A DNA stretch of 64,000 nt from assembly GCF_900115865.1 (NCBI RefSeq), contig NZ_FOXY01000006.1, forward strand, positions 218,709 through 282,708. The letters are read 5' to 3'. The position numbers and the translations under genes were made by a program. A model generated the notes under the pieces. It worked only from the letters and a program-made list of their open reading frames with translations, did no database searches and had not been told where the DNA came from. This document shows, piece after piece, positions 1 to 8,692 of the stretch. This DNA is from Donghicola eburneus. GTDB lineage: Bacteria; Pseudomonadota; Alphaproteobacteria; Rhodobacterales; Rhodobacteraceae. The number at the start of each line of letters is the position of its first letter. The first letter of the stretch is position 1.

Positions 1-71
1 TGCTGGCCGCGCTGATGCTGGTGACCTTTGTGCCTGCTGTTTCTCTCTGGTTGCCGTCGGTCCTGATGTGA
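1..71 (+). CDS. dctM: TRAP transporter large permease (DctM), C-terminal fragment
   Basis: Only the last 22 codons are in the window, read in the frame that starts at base 3 and ends at TGA 69-71. The fragment is strongly hydrophobic (LMLVTFVPAVSLWLPSVLM) and fits the last membrane helix of a DctM-type permease. The identification rests on this helix and on the TRAP substrate-binding protein that begins 53 nt downstream; the gene order permease then binding protein is common in these operons. The fragment alone cannot exclude another membrane protein. Confidence 0.6.
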   Translation, partial: LAALMLVTFVPAVSLWLPSVLM

Positions 72-124
72 TCGGCGGACGCCAACTCCTCCTCCTCCAA
101 CCAAAACATCAACAGGGAACTACC

Positions 125-1087
125 ATGAAAACCGTATTCACCACTTTTGCCGCTGTCGCCGCTCTGGCAGCTGCCGTGCCTGCCTTCGCTGCCGACTACA
201 CCTTCAAGGCCGCGCACACCAACGCTGCGAACGAAGTGCAGGACATGGGCCTGCAAAAGATGAAAGACCTGCTCGAAGAGAAAACTGACGGCGCTGCGAC
301 CATCGAAATCTACGCAGGTGGCCAGCTGGGTGACGAACAGCAAACCGTCGAAGGTGTAATGATGGGCACCGTCGATATCGCCATGACTTCGAACGCGATG
401 CTGTCGAACTACGTCGAAGACTACAAAGTGTTCGATCTGCCCTTCCTGTTCCCCTCGATCCCTGCGCTGGGTGAGAAGGTTGACGCCAACTGGGGCATGA
501 TGGAAGAATCGGCGAACGAGTCTGGTTTCGAATTGCTGGCAGTCTTTTCGTCGGGCATCCGTCACCTGATGACCGCGAACCCCGTAAACTCGATCGAAGA
601 TCTCGAGGGCATGAAAATCCGCACCATGCAGAACCCCGTGCACGTCAGCGCCTTCCGCGAGTATGACGCGAACCCCACCCCGATGTCCTATTCAGAGCTT
701 TACGGCGCGCTGCAGTCGGGCGTTGTTGACGGCGCCGAAGGTGCCTCGACCGGTTACGATGGCATGAAGTTCTACGAAGTTGCGCCCAACTTCGCGCTGG
801 TCGGTTGGCTGAACATGACTGCCCCGATCACCATGCAAAAGTCCAAGTTCGACGCACTGCCCGAGGATATCCAGACCGCGCTTCTGGAAGCAGGCTCCGA
901 GGCTGCGACTTGGCAGCGCCAGTACGTTGTTGATCAGGAACAGCCCCTCTTGGACAGCTTCCGCGAAAAGGGCGTGAACATCACCGAACCCGATACCGCT
1001 CCGTTCATCGAGGCGTCGAAGCCCCTCTATGCAACCGAGCTGACCACCGATGGCCAGAAGGCGCTGTTCGAAGCGCTGACCAACTAA
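125..1087 (+). CDS. dctP: TRAP transporter substrate-binding protein (DctP family)
   Basis: This 320-aa periplasmic binding protein would capture a substrate for the TRAP permease whose end lies just upstream. It begins with a clear Sec signal peptide (MKTVFTTFAAVAALAAAVPAFA, cleaved before ADYTFK). The mature part has DctP hallmarks: an early KAAHT strand, the GGQLGDEQQTVEGV segment, and the central MKIRTMQNPVHVSAF region, which holds the arginine that usually binds the substrate carboxylate. The ATG at 125 is preferred over an in-frame GTG at 68 because the signal peptide starts exactly there and an AGGGA-like ribosome site precedes it. The neighbouring hydantoinase suggests a ureido or cyclic-amide compound as substrate; that is inference. 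Confidence 0.9.
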   Translation: MKTVFTTFAAVAALAAAVPAFAADYTFKAAHTNAANEVQDMGLQKMKDLLEEKTDGAATIEIYAGGQLGDEQQTVEGVMMGTVDIAMTSNAMLSNYVEDYKVFDLPFLFPSIPALGEKVDANWGMMEESANESGFELLAVFSSGIRHLMTANPVNSIEDLEGMKIRTMQNPVHVSAFREYDANPTPMSYSELYGALQSGVVDGAEGASTGYDGMKFYEVAPNFALVGWLNMTAPITMQKSKFDALPEDIQTALLEAGSEAATWQRQYVVDQEQPLLDSFREKGVNITEPDTAPFIEASKPLYATELTTDGQKALFEALTN

Positions 1088-1098
1088 GTTACCCCCCT

Positions 1099-1147
1099 GT
1101 CGGGGCCTGCACCCCCTTCCGTTCGTCCGCAGGCCCCGACGTTTTTT
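1099..1147 (+). terminator. Rho-independent terminator between dctP and the hydantoinase gene
   Basis: A perfect 12-bp stem, GTCGGGGCCTGC at 1099-1110 pairing with GCAGGCCCCGAC at 1129-1140, is followed by six T (1142-1147). It lies only 13 nt before the next ATG, so it should end the TRAP transcript or act as an attenuator before the hydantoinase gene. Confidence 0.88.
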
Positions 1148-1160
1148 GAAAGATTACCCA

Positions 1161-2570
1161 ATGCTCGATATCGCTATCCGCAACGCCGAAATTGTTACCG
1201 CCGGTGACCGCATCCACGCCGAGATCGGCATCCGCCAAGGGCGCATCGTCGCGATCGCCGAAAATGTCGGGCTGGCGCGGCAGGATATCGACGCCAAGGG
1301 CCTGCTGGTTTTGCCGGGCGGGATCGACGCGCATGTACACCTTGAACAGCCTCAGGGCGGCGGCGTGGTCATGGCCGACGGATTCGAGAGTGGCACGCGC
1401 TCTGCCGCGGCGGGCGGGAATACCACCGTCATGCCCTTTGCCCTGCAGCAAAAGGGACAGTCCCTCCGCGAGGCAGTTGATGCCTATCATGCTGCAGCCA
1501 AGGACAAGTGCTATGTGGATACCTCTTTCCACCTGATCATCACCGACCCGACCCCGCAGGTGCTGGGGCAAGAGCTGCCCGCTATGGTCAAGGCGGGATA
1601 TACGTCTTTCAAGGTCTTTATGACCTATGACGACATGGTGTTGAACGACCGTGAACTACTCGATGTTTTCGATGTGGCCCGCCGTGAAAAGGCGATGGTC
1701 ATGGTCCATGCCGAAGGTTACGACGCGATCAAATACATGGCCCGCCGTCTGGAAGAGGCCGGTAAAACTGCGCCCTACTACCACGCCGAAAGCCGTCCCC
1801 AGAGTGTTGAGCGCGAAGCCACCCACCGCGCCATTTCCCATGCAGAACTGACCGACGTGCCGATCACCATCGTTCACGTGTCGGGCCGCGACCCGATGGA
1901 ACAGATCCAGTGGGCCAAGAAGCGCGGAATGAATGTCTATGCGGAAACCTGCCCGCAATATATCGCCCTGACCGCCGATGACCTGAAGGGTCTGAACATG
2001 GACTTCGAGGGCGCGAAATACGTTTGTTCGCCGCCGCCCCGCGATCTGGACAGCCAGAAAGCGATCTGGGAAGGCCTGCGCGACGGGACGTTCGACATCT
2101 TTTCCTCCGACCACTGCCCGTTCCGGTTCGAAGACGAAAAGGGCAAGGATGTCCCCGGCGCGCGCACCAATTTCAAATGGGTGCCGAATGGTATTCCGGG
2201 CGTCGAAACGCGCTTGCCGATCCTGTTCTCCGAAGGCGTCAGCAAGGGCCGCATTTCGATTGAGCGGTTTGTCGAACTGACTGCGACCAATCCCGCGAAA
2301 CTCTTTGGCCTTTACCCGAGAAAGGGAACTATCGCCGTGGGCGCGGATGCAGACCTTACCTTCTGGGACCCGGAGCGCGAAGTCACGATTTCCCAATCCC
2401 TGATGCACCACGACTGTGATTACACGCCGTACGAAGGGCTTGCGGTCAAAGGTTGGCCTGTCCGCACTATTTTGCGAGGCGAGACAATTGCCCAAGAGGG
2501 TGACGTCTTAGGGGCGCCGACCGATGGCGAATACCTGGACCGTGGCACCAGCCGCGCTTTTGGAAACTAA
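1161..2570 (+). CDS. hydA: Dihydropyrimidinase / D-hydantoinase family amidohydrolase
   Basis: This 469-aa cytoplasmic enzyme should hydrolyse a cyclic ureide such as dihydrouracil or a 5-substituted hydantoin to the N-carbamoyl acid. All ligands of the binuclear metal centre are visible: HVH (H58, H60) in GGIDAHVHLEQP, the lysine to be carbamylated (K151) in SFKVFMTYD, H183 in MVMVHAEG, H239 in ITIVHVSG, and D317 in FDIFSSDHCPF. Length matches the family (about 460-490 aa). The ATG at 1161 follows a GAAAG ribosome site; a TTG 15 nt upstream is less likely. TRAP genes lie directly upstream, so import and ring opening of one substrate is likely, although a terminator separates them. Dihydropyrimidinase and hydantoinase activity cannot be told apart here. 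Confidence 0.9.
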   Translation: MLDIAIRNAEIVTAGDRIHAEIGIRQGRIVAIAENVGLARQDIDAKGLLVLPGGIDAHVHLEQPQGGGVVMADGFESGTRSAAAGGNTTVMPFALQQKGQSLREAVDAYHAAAKDKCYVDTSFHLIITDPTPQVLGQELPAMVKAGYTSFKVFMTYDDMVLNDRELLDVFDVARREKAMVMVHAEGYDAIKYMARRLEEAGKTAPYYHAESRPQSVEREATHRAISHAELTDVPITIVHVSGRDPMEQIQWAKKRGMNVYAETCPQYIALTADDLKGLNMDFEGAKYVCSPPPRDLDSQKAIWEGLRDGTFDIFSSDHCPFRFEDEKGKDVPGARTNFKWVPNGIPGVETRLPILFSEGVSKGRISIERFVELTATNPAKLFGLYPRKGTIAVGADADLTFWDPEREVTISQSLMHHDCDYTPYEGLAVKGWPVRTILRGETIAQEGDVLGAPTDGEYLDRGTSRAFGN

Positions 2571-2592
2571 AGAAAGCCCAAACGACGGCTCC

Positions 2593-2627
2593 AGGCCTCC
2601 GGCGCTCCGCGTCAGGAGGCCTTTTTC
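2593..2627 (+). terminator. Terminator after the hydantoinase gene
   Basis: Inverted repeat AGGCCTCC (2593-2600) / GGAGGCCT (2615-2622) followed by a T run (2622-2626). The right arm overlaps the last codons of the convergent antiporter gene, so the two transcripts meet here. Confidence 0.75.
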
Positions 2628-5131
2628 TTGTTTGGCGCCGGCAAGAGCGTTTCCGGATCAATCCCGCGTTTGACGGCGATGTCCCGTACGGCAGCTTGGA
2701 TCGCTTTGCTGCGTTTCAGGAGTCTGCGGAATGGCATTTCGTCCAGCGCGAGCAGGGTCGAAGGGGCGATCGCCTTGACCTCGGCGCGGGTGGCTTTGTT
2801 GGCCAACAGCGCCATCTGGCCGAACATCTCGCCACGGCCAAGCCGGCGGGTCTGGCCGCCAACCTCGACTTCGACGGCGCCAGATTCAATGAAGTAGACG
2901 GTCTTTGCTGGCCGGTTCTTTCGCGTCAGGGTCTCGCCAGCGTCCACGTAGGTGGTGCGCAGCGCGCGACCGAGGCGTTTGAGCGTTGCTGCATCGAGAT
3001 CGGCAAACAAAGGCAGCCGGCGCACCAGATCAGTGCGGCGCAGAGCGATGTCGAGCTTTGGACGCTTTTCTTCGGCAGCGCGGCGGGCCGCGAGGTCTTG
3101 CATCAGCGTGGTAAAGACTTCGGCACCAATCAGCCCGTCATCGCGCATCGCGGTGTATTCCCGTTCTTCGAGGCGCAAGGCAGTGCGGCGGATAAAGCGG
3201 CGCTCTAGCTCTTCGGCATAGCCGGGATATTGCAGGCGCAAGCCGTCGAGCGCGGTTTCGACCAGATCAATCCGGCGGTTCAACATTTCTTGCAGCAGAT
3301 CGGCCACGCGCCGCCCGTGAATGCGGCGGATGCGTCCGTCGATGAACTTGCCCAAATCGCGCAGGATCAGCTGTTGGGACAATAGGAATTCGAACCGGTC
3401 CGCCGTCATTCGCGCTAGGAAACCGGACATGCCGAGCCTGTTGTTCATCATCACGCTCAGGCGGAAGGACGCGCCATAGGCGACACTGCGGCGGGCGGCG
3501 CGTTGATAGCCACTGCGACCTTGGGCGCGTGCGCCTTCGAGCAGGCGGTCGGCCAGAAACAGGACTTGTTCTGCCATCCGCGCAGAAATGGTGCGTTCGT
3601 GGACACGGGCCAGAATAGTGTCGCGCTCGTGGCCTGCCAGCGAAATCAGACCCAGCGTAATGCGGTCGCGGTCCAGAATATTGGCGCTGGCCTCGGCATT
3701 TTTGACTGCGTTGTCGAGACGCGAACCGAAATGCTTGGCCTCGGACCGGACGATGTCGCGGCTGAGTTCGTAGTTCTCGGTCGTGCGAGAGACCTCTTCG
3801 CGGACGGTCTGTAGCGCGACCGCGACCACCTGACGGGACAGCGCTTCGTCAATCGGGGAAAGACGGTCGAGACCGAGCCGACCGATGATCCAGCGCAGCG
3901 TTGTACCCTGCGCGATCAAGGTAAACAGCGCGAACCCCGTCGCAAGAATGCCGACAAGGCGCTTGGTCTCGTCGGGAACGCGGAAACTTTCGGTTACGGC
4001 CAGAGCCAGTGCCAGCGTGACTGCTCCGCGCAGACCGCCCCACAGGATGGCGACGCGGTAGGGCCGCTCGACCGCGGGCGACGCGCGCATTAAAGTCAGC
4101 AGGGGAAGCAGGCCGAACAGGATCACAGCGCGCGCCGCAATCGCCGCGAGCACGACAACTCCGATCAGTGCAACATCGGTCAGATGTATCCCGCCAAGAA
4201 GCCGCGGGATTAACAAGGCGGCAAGGATAAAGATGAGCGCGCCGGCCCAATGGGCGAGCACGTCCCAAAGCTCTCGCATGTTGGTCCATGTCTGAGGCTG
4301 CAGGCGCCCTGGTGCGGTCAGGTTCAGGGTCAGACCTGCCGCCACGACCGCAATCACACCCGAGGCTCCAACCGATTGCTCTGCGCCGATGTAGGCCAGA
4401 TAGGGCAGAGCGACAGAGATCGACAATTGCGCCAACTCATGCTGGTTGAACAGGGCCATCACACGCACCGCGAGCCGTGCCAGTACCCATCCGGTAAAGG
4501 CCCCGCCCGCGATCAACACGGGGAAGCGGGCCACGGCTTCGCCAAGTTGGGGGTCGGGCACGCCGAGCATGACAAAGCCCATGAATAGACCGAACAAGGC
4601 AATGGCGGCGGCGTCATTCAGTAGGCTTTCGCCTTCGATGATGCGGGCCAGGCGTTGGGGTGCTGAAATCGAGCGAAAGATCGAGACAACCGCCGACGGG
4701 TCGGTGGTCGAGACGATCGAGCCGATCAGCAGACACGCCGCCAACGGCAGGCCGCTGACATAGGACAGGGCATAGCCGACGCTGAGCGTGGCGACAACGA
4801 CAGCGACCACGGCCAGCAAGAGGATTGGCACCCAGTCGTCGAGCATGCGCCGTAGGTTCATTCCCAAGGTCGCTTGGAACAGCAGGGTCGGCAGGAAAAC
4901 ATAAAGAAAGACATTGGACCGGATCGGCAGGCCAAGGATCGCCTCTGCCACTGGATTCAGCGCGTCTGTCAGTTCCGTCTGTAGAAAAAAGATCGCGCCG
5001 ACACCGATAAGCGTCCCGACGACCGCCAGAATAACGCTGAACGGCAGTCGGAGCCGCGCGGCCAGTGGTTCAGCCGCGCCGATTATCAGAAAAAGAGATG
5101 CTATGATCGTGGTAATGATAACAATATCCAT
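2612..5131 (-). CDS. CPA1-type Na+(K+)/H+ antiporter with C-terminal cyclic-nucleotide-binding domain
   Basis: This 839-aa inner-membrane protein probably exchanges monovalent cations for protons and so supports pH and salt balance. The first ~410 residues are about 12 hydrophobic helices with the CPA1 signature GESLLNDAAAIALF, including the conserved ND pair, and a late WGGLRGAVTLALALAV helix. A long hydrophilic, helix-rich stretch follows. The last ~120 residues look like a cNMP-binding beta-roll: LPLFADLDAATLKRLG, then GETL, YFIESGAVEVEV and LGRGEMFGQMALL. The phosphate-binding cassette GEMFGQMALL lacks the usual R-S/T-A pair, having NKATRAEV after it, so nucleotide binding is likely but not certain. 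It is monocistronic and faces away from the RES/Xre pair. Confidence 0.88.
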   Translation of the reverse strand: MDIVIITTIIASLFLIIGAAEPLAARLRLPFSVILAVVGTLIGVGAIFFLQTELTDALNPVAEAILGLPIRSNVFLYVFLPTLLFQATLGMNLRRMLDDWVPILLLAVVAVVVATLSVGYALSYVSGLPLAACLLIGSIVSTTDPSAVVSIFRSISAPQRLARIIEGESLLNDAAAIALFGLFMGFVMLGVPDPQLGEAVARFPVLIAGGAFTGWVLARLAVRVMALFNQHELAQLSISVALPYLAYIGAEQSVGASGVIAVVAAGLTLNLTAPGRLQPQTWTNMRELWDVLAHWAGALIFILAALLIPRLLGGIHLTDVALIGVVVLAAIAARAVILFGLLPLLTLMRASPAVERPYRVAILWGGLRGAVTLALALAVTESFRVPDETKRLVGILATGFALFTLIAQGTTLRWIIGRLGLDRLSPIDEALSRQVVAVALQTVREEVSRTTENYELSRDIVRSEAKHFGSRLDNAVKNAEASANILDRDRITLGLISLAGHERDTILARVHERTISARMAEQVLFLADRLLEGARAQGRSGYQRAARRSVAYGASFRLSVMMNNRLGMSGFLARMTADRFEFLLSQQLILRDLGKFIDGRIRRIHGRRVADLLQEMLNRRIDLVETALDGLRLQYPGYAEELERRFIRRTALRLEEREYTAMRDDGLIGAEVFTTLMQDLAARRAAEEKRPKLDIALRRTDLVRRLPLFADLDAATLKRLGRALRTTYVDAGETLTRKNRPAKTVYFIESGAVEVEVGGQTRRLGRGEMFGQMALLANKATRAEVKAIAPSTLLALDEMPFRRLLKRSKAIQAAVRDIAVKRGIDPETLLPAPNKKKAS

Positions 5132-5172
5132 GCGCTGCCAATTACCATGAGTTTCACAATCAGGAAGAGCCT

Positions 5173-5186
5173 ATACGTTCACGTAT
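5173..5186. promoter_or_regulatory. Palindrome ATACGT-TC-ACGTAT upstream of the antiporter
   Basis: Perfect 6-bp arms (5173-5178 and 5181-5186) around a 2-bp centre lie 42-55 bp upstream of the antiporter start. It could be an operator for that gene. No regulator was recognised. Confidence 0.35.
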
Positions 5187-5281
5187 GTGTTTGTTCTGAG
5201 ACTATTGTCGGAAATGCCACGGGTTCAGAGCAACGTGCGGCTCGTGTGGGGCTCCGCATAGGTGCGCCTTGGGTGAAGACT

Positions 5282-5310
5282 TTGACATTCGGCCATAGTG
5301 ACGCTATATA
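5282..5310 (+). promoter_or_regulatory. Sigma70-type promoter of the RES/Xre operon
   Basis: A consensus -35 box TTGACA (5282-5287) is separated by exactly 17 bp from a TATATA -10 box (5305-5310). It lies 32 bp before the antitoxin ATG and is one of the best promoter matches in the window. Confidence 0.75.
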
Positions 5311-5316
5311 GTGTCA
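5299..5316. promoter_or_regulatory. Operator palindrome covering the -10 box of the toxin-antitoxin promoter
   Basis: The 18-bp element TGACGCTATATAGTGTCA has eight of nine base pairs symmetrical and its centre lies inside the -10 box. Its placement fits autorepression by the antitoxin or the complex, as is usual for type II pairs. Confidence 0.65.
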
Positions 5317-5341
5317 TAATCTCCGATATTGGGTGGCTGTT

Positions 5342-5692
5342 ATGACGATCCTGCAATATGCCGAGGGCGGGCTGTTTGAGCCCAAGAAAATCGCCTCTGT
5401 CCTGCGCACCTCGAGCGAGGAGGTCGCGCAAACTGTTGGGCTGGGCAAAGATGCGCTTCAGCGCCGTGCTCGCATCCAGTCAGACAGAACCCAGCGCCGG
5501 CTGCGTGAACTCGTTGAGGTTTTGAGTAAGGTGCAGCCGCGTTTTGGGTCGGACTTGATGGCATACGCATGGTATCGGTCAGAGCCTTTGGCGGGTTTCG
5601 ATGGGCGCACGGCGATGCAGCTGGTCCAAGAGGGCAAAGCGCAGCAGGTTCTTGAGTATATCGATGCAGTCGACGCGGGTGTCTACGCCTGA
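5342..5692 (+). CDS. Xre/MbcA/ParS-type antitoxin (DUF2384) of a RES toxin
   Basis: This small cytoplasmic protein (116 aa) should bind and neutralise the RES toxin encoded next and repress their shared promoter. The N-terminal half resembles the Xre-like helical domain (FEPKKIASVLRTSSEEVAQT). The C-terminal half carries the typical DUF2384 features: QRRLRELVEVLSKV, AYAWYRSEPLAGFDGRTAMQL, and a tail (VLEYIDAVDAGVYA) that in known complexes plugs the toxin active site. The ATG at 5342 is preferred to the GTG at 5333. The gene ends in TGATG, overlapping the toxin start by one base, so the two are translationally coupled. Partner, order and length all fit a RES/Xre pair. Confidence 0.88.
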   Translation: MTILQYAEGGLFEPKKIASVLRTSSEEVAQTVGLGKDALQRRARIQSDRTQRRLRELVEVLSKVQPRFGSDLMAYAWYRSEPLAGFDGRTAMQLVQEGKAQQVLEYIDAVDAGVYA

Positions 5693-6195
5693 TGCCCTTG
5701 GAAAATGGGCGGTATGAGGGGCCGCTGTATCGGGCTCTTAACCCTGTCTATGCGCGCGATCCATTGTCCGGTCGGGGCGCGGGGCTCTATGGCGGGCGGT
5801 TCAACCCCAAGGGTTGCGAGACTCTTTACACCGCAATGGATCCGGCCACAGCCTTGCGAGAGGCCAATCAGGTTGGCGATCTGCAGCCGACGACCCTTGT
5901 CCAGTATCGCGCCGATCTGGGGCCAGTTTTCGACACACGGGAGACAGCCGCTCTGCACGGCTATGGGATGACGGAGGATGGGCTCGCGGACCGCGGGTGG
6001 CGCAGTGCGATGTTGGACGGGCGGGCCGTTCCGACGCAAGATTTTGCACGCGCTCTCATGGCCGATGGCTTTGTCGCTCTGTTGGTGCGCAGTTACGCGT
6101 TAGGTGCAACCGATGCGAACCTGAACCTAGTGCTGTGGAAGTGGGAGAATGGACTGTCTGTTGTTGATGACGAGAACCGATTGGGACGCATCTGA
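5692..6195 (+). CDS. RES-domain toxin (NAD+-degrading type)
   Basis: This 167-aa protein belongs to the RES family, whose studied members stop growth by breaking down NAD+ (phosphorolysis in MbcT) or by ADP-ribosyl transfer (ParT). The residues that give the family its name can be seen: R36 in GGRFNP, E57 in TALREANQ and S134 in LLVRSYA, with the conserved Y46 between them. Further matches are LYRALNP at the start and the NLNLVLWKW strand near the end. Length is normal. It is the second gene of a two-gene operon and its stop is five bases from the convergent DUF3299 gene. No frameshift or loss of active-site residue is visible, so the toxin is probably intact. Confidence 0.9.
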   Translation: MPLENGRYEGPLYRALNPVYARDPLSGRGAGLYGGRFNPKGCETLYTAMDPATALREANQVGDLQPTTLVQYRADLGPVFDTRETAALHGYGMTEDGLADRGWRSAMLDGRAVPTQDFARALMADGFVALLVRSYALGATDANLNLVLWKWENGLSVVDDENRLGRI

Positions 6196-6200
6196 GCGCC

Positions 6201-6701
6201 TTAGCCTTCGTAGGGTTCGATCGCGTCGGCAGACAAAGCGTATCCCACATCCGCCAATTGGGTCGCGACAGAGGCGGTCCCAAACATGCCGGTGACTGTG
6301 ACCGGCTCGAACAAGCCTTTGCTTTCGTATGGGGTTTCGGTTGAAACCAACACCAGCTGGTTCGCGGGCGGAGGCGGAACGTGCACACAGGCCCCGACAT
6401 AGGGGACCAAAAGAAAAGCCGTCACACCTGTTCCAGAATAGTCGATCGGCACTACAAAGCCGGACATCCGCACGATTTGACCGTTCCAGTCGGTTTTCAC
6501 GCCAGAAGACACCGGTTGGCTGGCGGCGGGGCCAGCCTCGTCATGGGGCATCACTCCGCGCAACGGGTTTCGAGCGGTGGCATCATCTGCGGGGACGAGA
6601 TCGGTCCACTCCAAGTCAAACACTGCGTCTGCTCGAAGTGCCGTCGCGGTTAGCAACGTAGCGGCAAGACTTGTGCATAAGTTTCTGCGTGTCAGGAGCA
6701 T
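6201..6701 (-). CDS. DUF3299 periplasmic protein, last gene of the zinc-type ABC operon
   Basis: This 166-aa exported protein of unknown function has a twin-arginine-like signal peptide (TRRNLCTSLAATLLTATALRA). The mature domain contains the DUF3299 pattern: IVRMSGFVVPIDY, FLLVPYVGACVHVPPPP and the late VTVTGMF strand. The single cysteine in GACVHVPPPPANQ, with its histidine, could bind metal. The ATG at 6701 is the only ATG; a TTG lies four codons upstream. It follows a MacB-like ABC permease, an ATPase and a His-rich ZrgA-like protein on the same strand. DUF3299 proteins often occur with such metal-linked ABC genes, so a role in zinc delivery or envelope metalloprotein supply is plausible. 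That is inferred from context alone. Confidence 0.78.
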   Translation of the reverse strand: MLLTRRNLCTSLAATLLTATALRADAVFDLEWTDLVPADDATARNPLRGVMPHDEAGPAASQPVSSGVKTDWNGQIVRMSGFVVPIDYSGTGVTAFLLVPYVGACVHVPPPPANQLVLVSTETPYESKGLFEPVTVTGMFGTASVATQLADVGYALSADAIEPYEG

Positions 6702-6749
6702 CGTGCCATCCAAAGATTGCGTGTCGGTTACCCCTATATGGTGGACCGA

Positions 6750-7997
6750 TTATATCCGCACAACCATGCCATCAGCCAAAGACAAACGATAGGCCCGCAA
6801 TGCTGGCAGCAGGCTGGCTACTGCCGCCGCGACAACAACCCCGAACAACACCAACGCTTCTTGGGTGGTGGGGGGCTCAATCGGCAACCAGAGCCCGAAT
6901 GCGGCATCGATATAGGGCCGCGCGAGCGCAAGCCCGCCATAGAGCAGCACAATCCCCAAGCAGGCCCCGATTGCCGCCATAAGCATCGCTTCCAGCACTA
7001 ACATGCTTAGGATCGTCACAGGGCTTGCCCCCATCGCGCGCCAGATCGCCATCTCGCGCCTGCGTTCGTTGAGGGAGGCAAAGATCATCGCCGTCATTCC
7101 CAGCAGCGCGGTCACGACAACCATACCTGACACGGCGATAAGCGCCGACTCGGCAACGCCAACGATTTGCCACAACTCCTGTAGGGCAACGCCGGGCATT
7201 ACTGCGAGCAGTGGCTCTTCGGCGTATTCGTTCACCCAGCGTTGCAGGCCAAAGATTTGCAGACGGGATTTCGTGCCAACCAGCGCGGCGGTGATCGCGG
7301 TTGGGGTCAGGTCCATCTCTCGGATCGCCTCGACCGGTGTGGTGTTGCGCGTCATCGCGCCACTCTGCCAGTCCACATGGATCGCCTCGATTGCGTTCAG
7401 ACCGACAATGACGGTGCGGTCCACGGGGGTGCCGGTCTTGGCAATGATGCCCGCAACGCGAAAGGGCTGATCTTCGTGCTGGGTAAACGATGCGATGCCG
7501 TGCGAAACGACAATCGGGTCCCCGACCCGATAGCCGAGCGTTGCCGCCACATCCGCGCCGATGACAGCGTCATACAGGTCACTCAGGCCATGGCCTGACG
7601 CGAAATCCAGCGCACGGCCGCCGCGATACTGGTAGCGGTCAAAGAATTCTGGCGTCGTGCCCATGACCCGAAACTGGCGATGACTGTCACCCAAAGAGAT
7701 GGGCACGATCCAGTCCACCTCGGGCCGTGCAGCGATGTCCTGATAGCTCTGCCAACTGACATTGTTCGTGGCGTTTCCGATCCTAAAGACAGAATACAGC
7801 AGCAGTTGTACTGATCCGGATCGCGCGCCAACGATTAAATCGGTCCCCGATATCGTATCAGCAAAACTGGCGCGCGCGCCTGTGCGAACCTTTTCCACCC
7901 CCATAAACAGCGTAACAGAGAGCGCAATCGCAAGGATCGTCATCCCGACGGTCAATGCGCGCGCCAGCAGAGAGCCAAAAGCCAATCGCAGGATCAT
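6750..7997 (-). CDS. MacB/LolC-like ABC transporter permease of the zinc-type operon
   Basis: This 415-aa inner-membrane protein has the FtsX/MacB layout: one N-terminal helix ([20 protein letters not shown] onward), a periplasmic domain of about 220 residues, then three C-terminal helices. The motif ERRREMAIWRAMGASP, the cytoplasmic coupling region of this family, lies between the second and third helices. Its start overlaps the end of the ATPase gene by four bases (ATGA), so they are translated together. Proteins of this type work as mechanical transmitters or lipoprotein extractors rather than classic importers. The role beside a ZrgA-like protein is therefore probably not simple zinc import but some envelope step under zinc control. 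Confidence 0.85.
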   Translation of the reverse strand: MILRLAFGSLLARALTVGMTILAIALSVTLFMGVEKVRTGARASFADTISGTDLIVGARSGSVQLLLYSVFRIGNATNNVSWQSYQDIAARPEVDWIVPISLGDSHRQFRVMGTTPEFFDRYQYRGGRALDFASGHGLSDLYDAVIGADVAATLGYRVGDPIVVSHGIASFTQHEDQPFRVAGIIAKTGTPVDRTVIVGLNAIEAIHVDWQSGAMTRNTTPVEAIREMDLTPTAITAALVGTKSRLQIFGLQRWVNEYAEEPLLAVMPGVALQELWQIVGVAESALIAVSGMVVVTALLGMTAMIFASLNERRREMAIWRAMGASPVTILSMLVLEAMLMAAIGACLGIVLLYGGLALARPYIDAAFGLWLPIEPPTTQEALVLFGVVVAAAVASLLPALRAYRLSLADGMVVRI

Positions 7998-8692
7998 GCC
8001 GCGCTCCTCTGGGTTGTCACGATATCGCTCAGGTCAATTACACGATCAAAATGGGTCGCGAGGCGGGCGTCGTGGCTCACCATCAAGACTGACGCGTGGG
8101 ACTGCCTCGCCTGATTGAACATGAGTTTCAAAAAGCTCTCTTGGGTCGCTGCGTCCAGCGCCGATGTGGGCTCGTCCGCAACAATCAGGGGCGGGTGCCC
8201 AATCAGCGCCCGCGCTACGGCAACCCGTTGCTGTTGGCCCACACTAAGCTGCCCTGCTTTGAGATGCGGTGCGTCCTCTGGCAGTCCTAGATCACGGCAA
8301 AGGGTCGTAGTGGTCGCGGGGATATCCCCTGCACGCTTGCGCCTGCTTGGTGCGAACCGCAGAGGGAGCGCGATATTATCGGCGACGCTGGCATAAGGCA
8401 GCAGATTGAATTGTTGGAAGATTACGCCAATCTGCTCGGCTCTGAACCGATCGCGCTGCCCTGCACGCAAGGGGCCTAGATCATGGCCTGCCACGGCGAC
8501 GGTGCCGGAACGCGCGGTGATGATCCCGCAAATCAGCGACAGCAGTGTCGATTTCCCAGATCCGCTCTCGCCCAACAAGAGCACACTCTCTCCTTGGGCG
8601 ACCTCGAAAGATGGGCACGACAAAGTAAACCCACCTCGGCTTTGCCAGCCGAACTGTACGTTTGTCAGAGCCAAAGCGGGTGTCTGGGTCAT
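7994..8692 (-). CDS. LolD/MacB-type ABC transporter ATP-binding protein
   Basis: This 232-aa cytoplasmic ATPase would power the permease encoded next. The Walker A motif is GESGSGKST, the Q-loop [15 protein letters not shown], the signature [15 protein letters not shown], Walker [13 protein letters not shown], and the switch histidine lies in [10 protein letters not shown]. The sequence [10 protein letters not shown] is characteristic of the LolD/MacB branch. It overlaps both its upstream neighbour (the ZrgA-like gene, 4 nt) and its downstream permease (4 nt), which shows a tightly coupled operon. Confidence 0.9.
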   Translation of the reverse strand: MTQTPALALTNVQFGWQSRGGFTLSCPSFEVAQGESVLLLGESGSGKSTLLSLICGIITARSGTVAVAGHDLGPLRAGQRDRFRAEQIGVIFQQFNLLPYASVADNIALPLRFAPSRRKRAGDIPATTTTLCRDLGLPEDAPHLKAGQLSVGQQQRVAVARALIGHPPLIVADEPTSALDAATQESFLKLMFNQARQSHASVLMVSHDARLATHFDRVIDLSDIVTTQRSAA

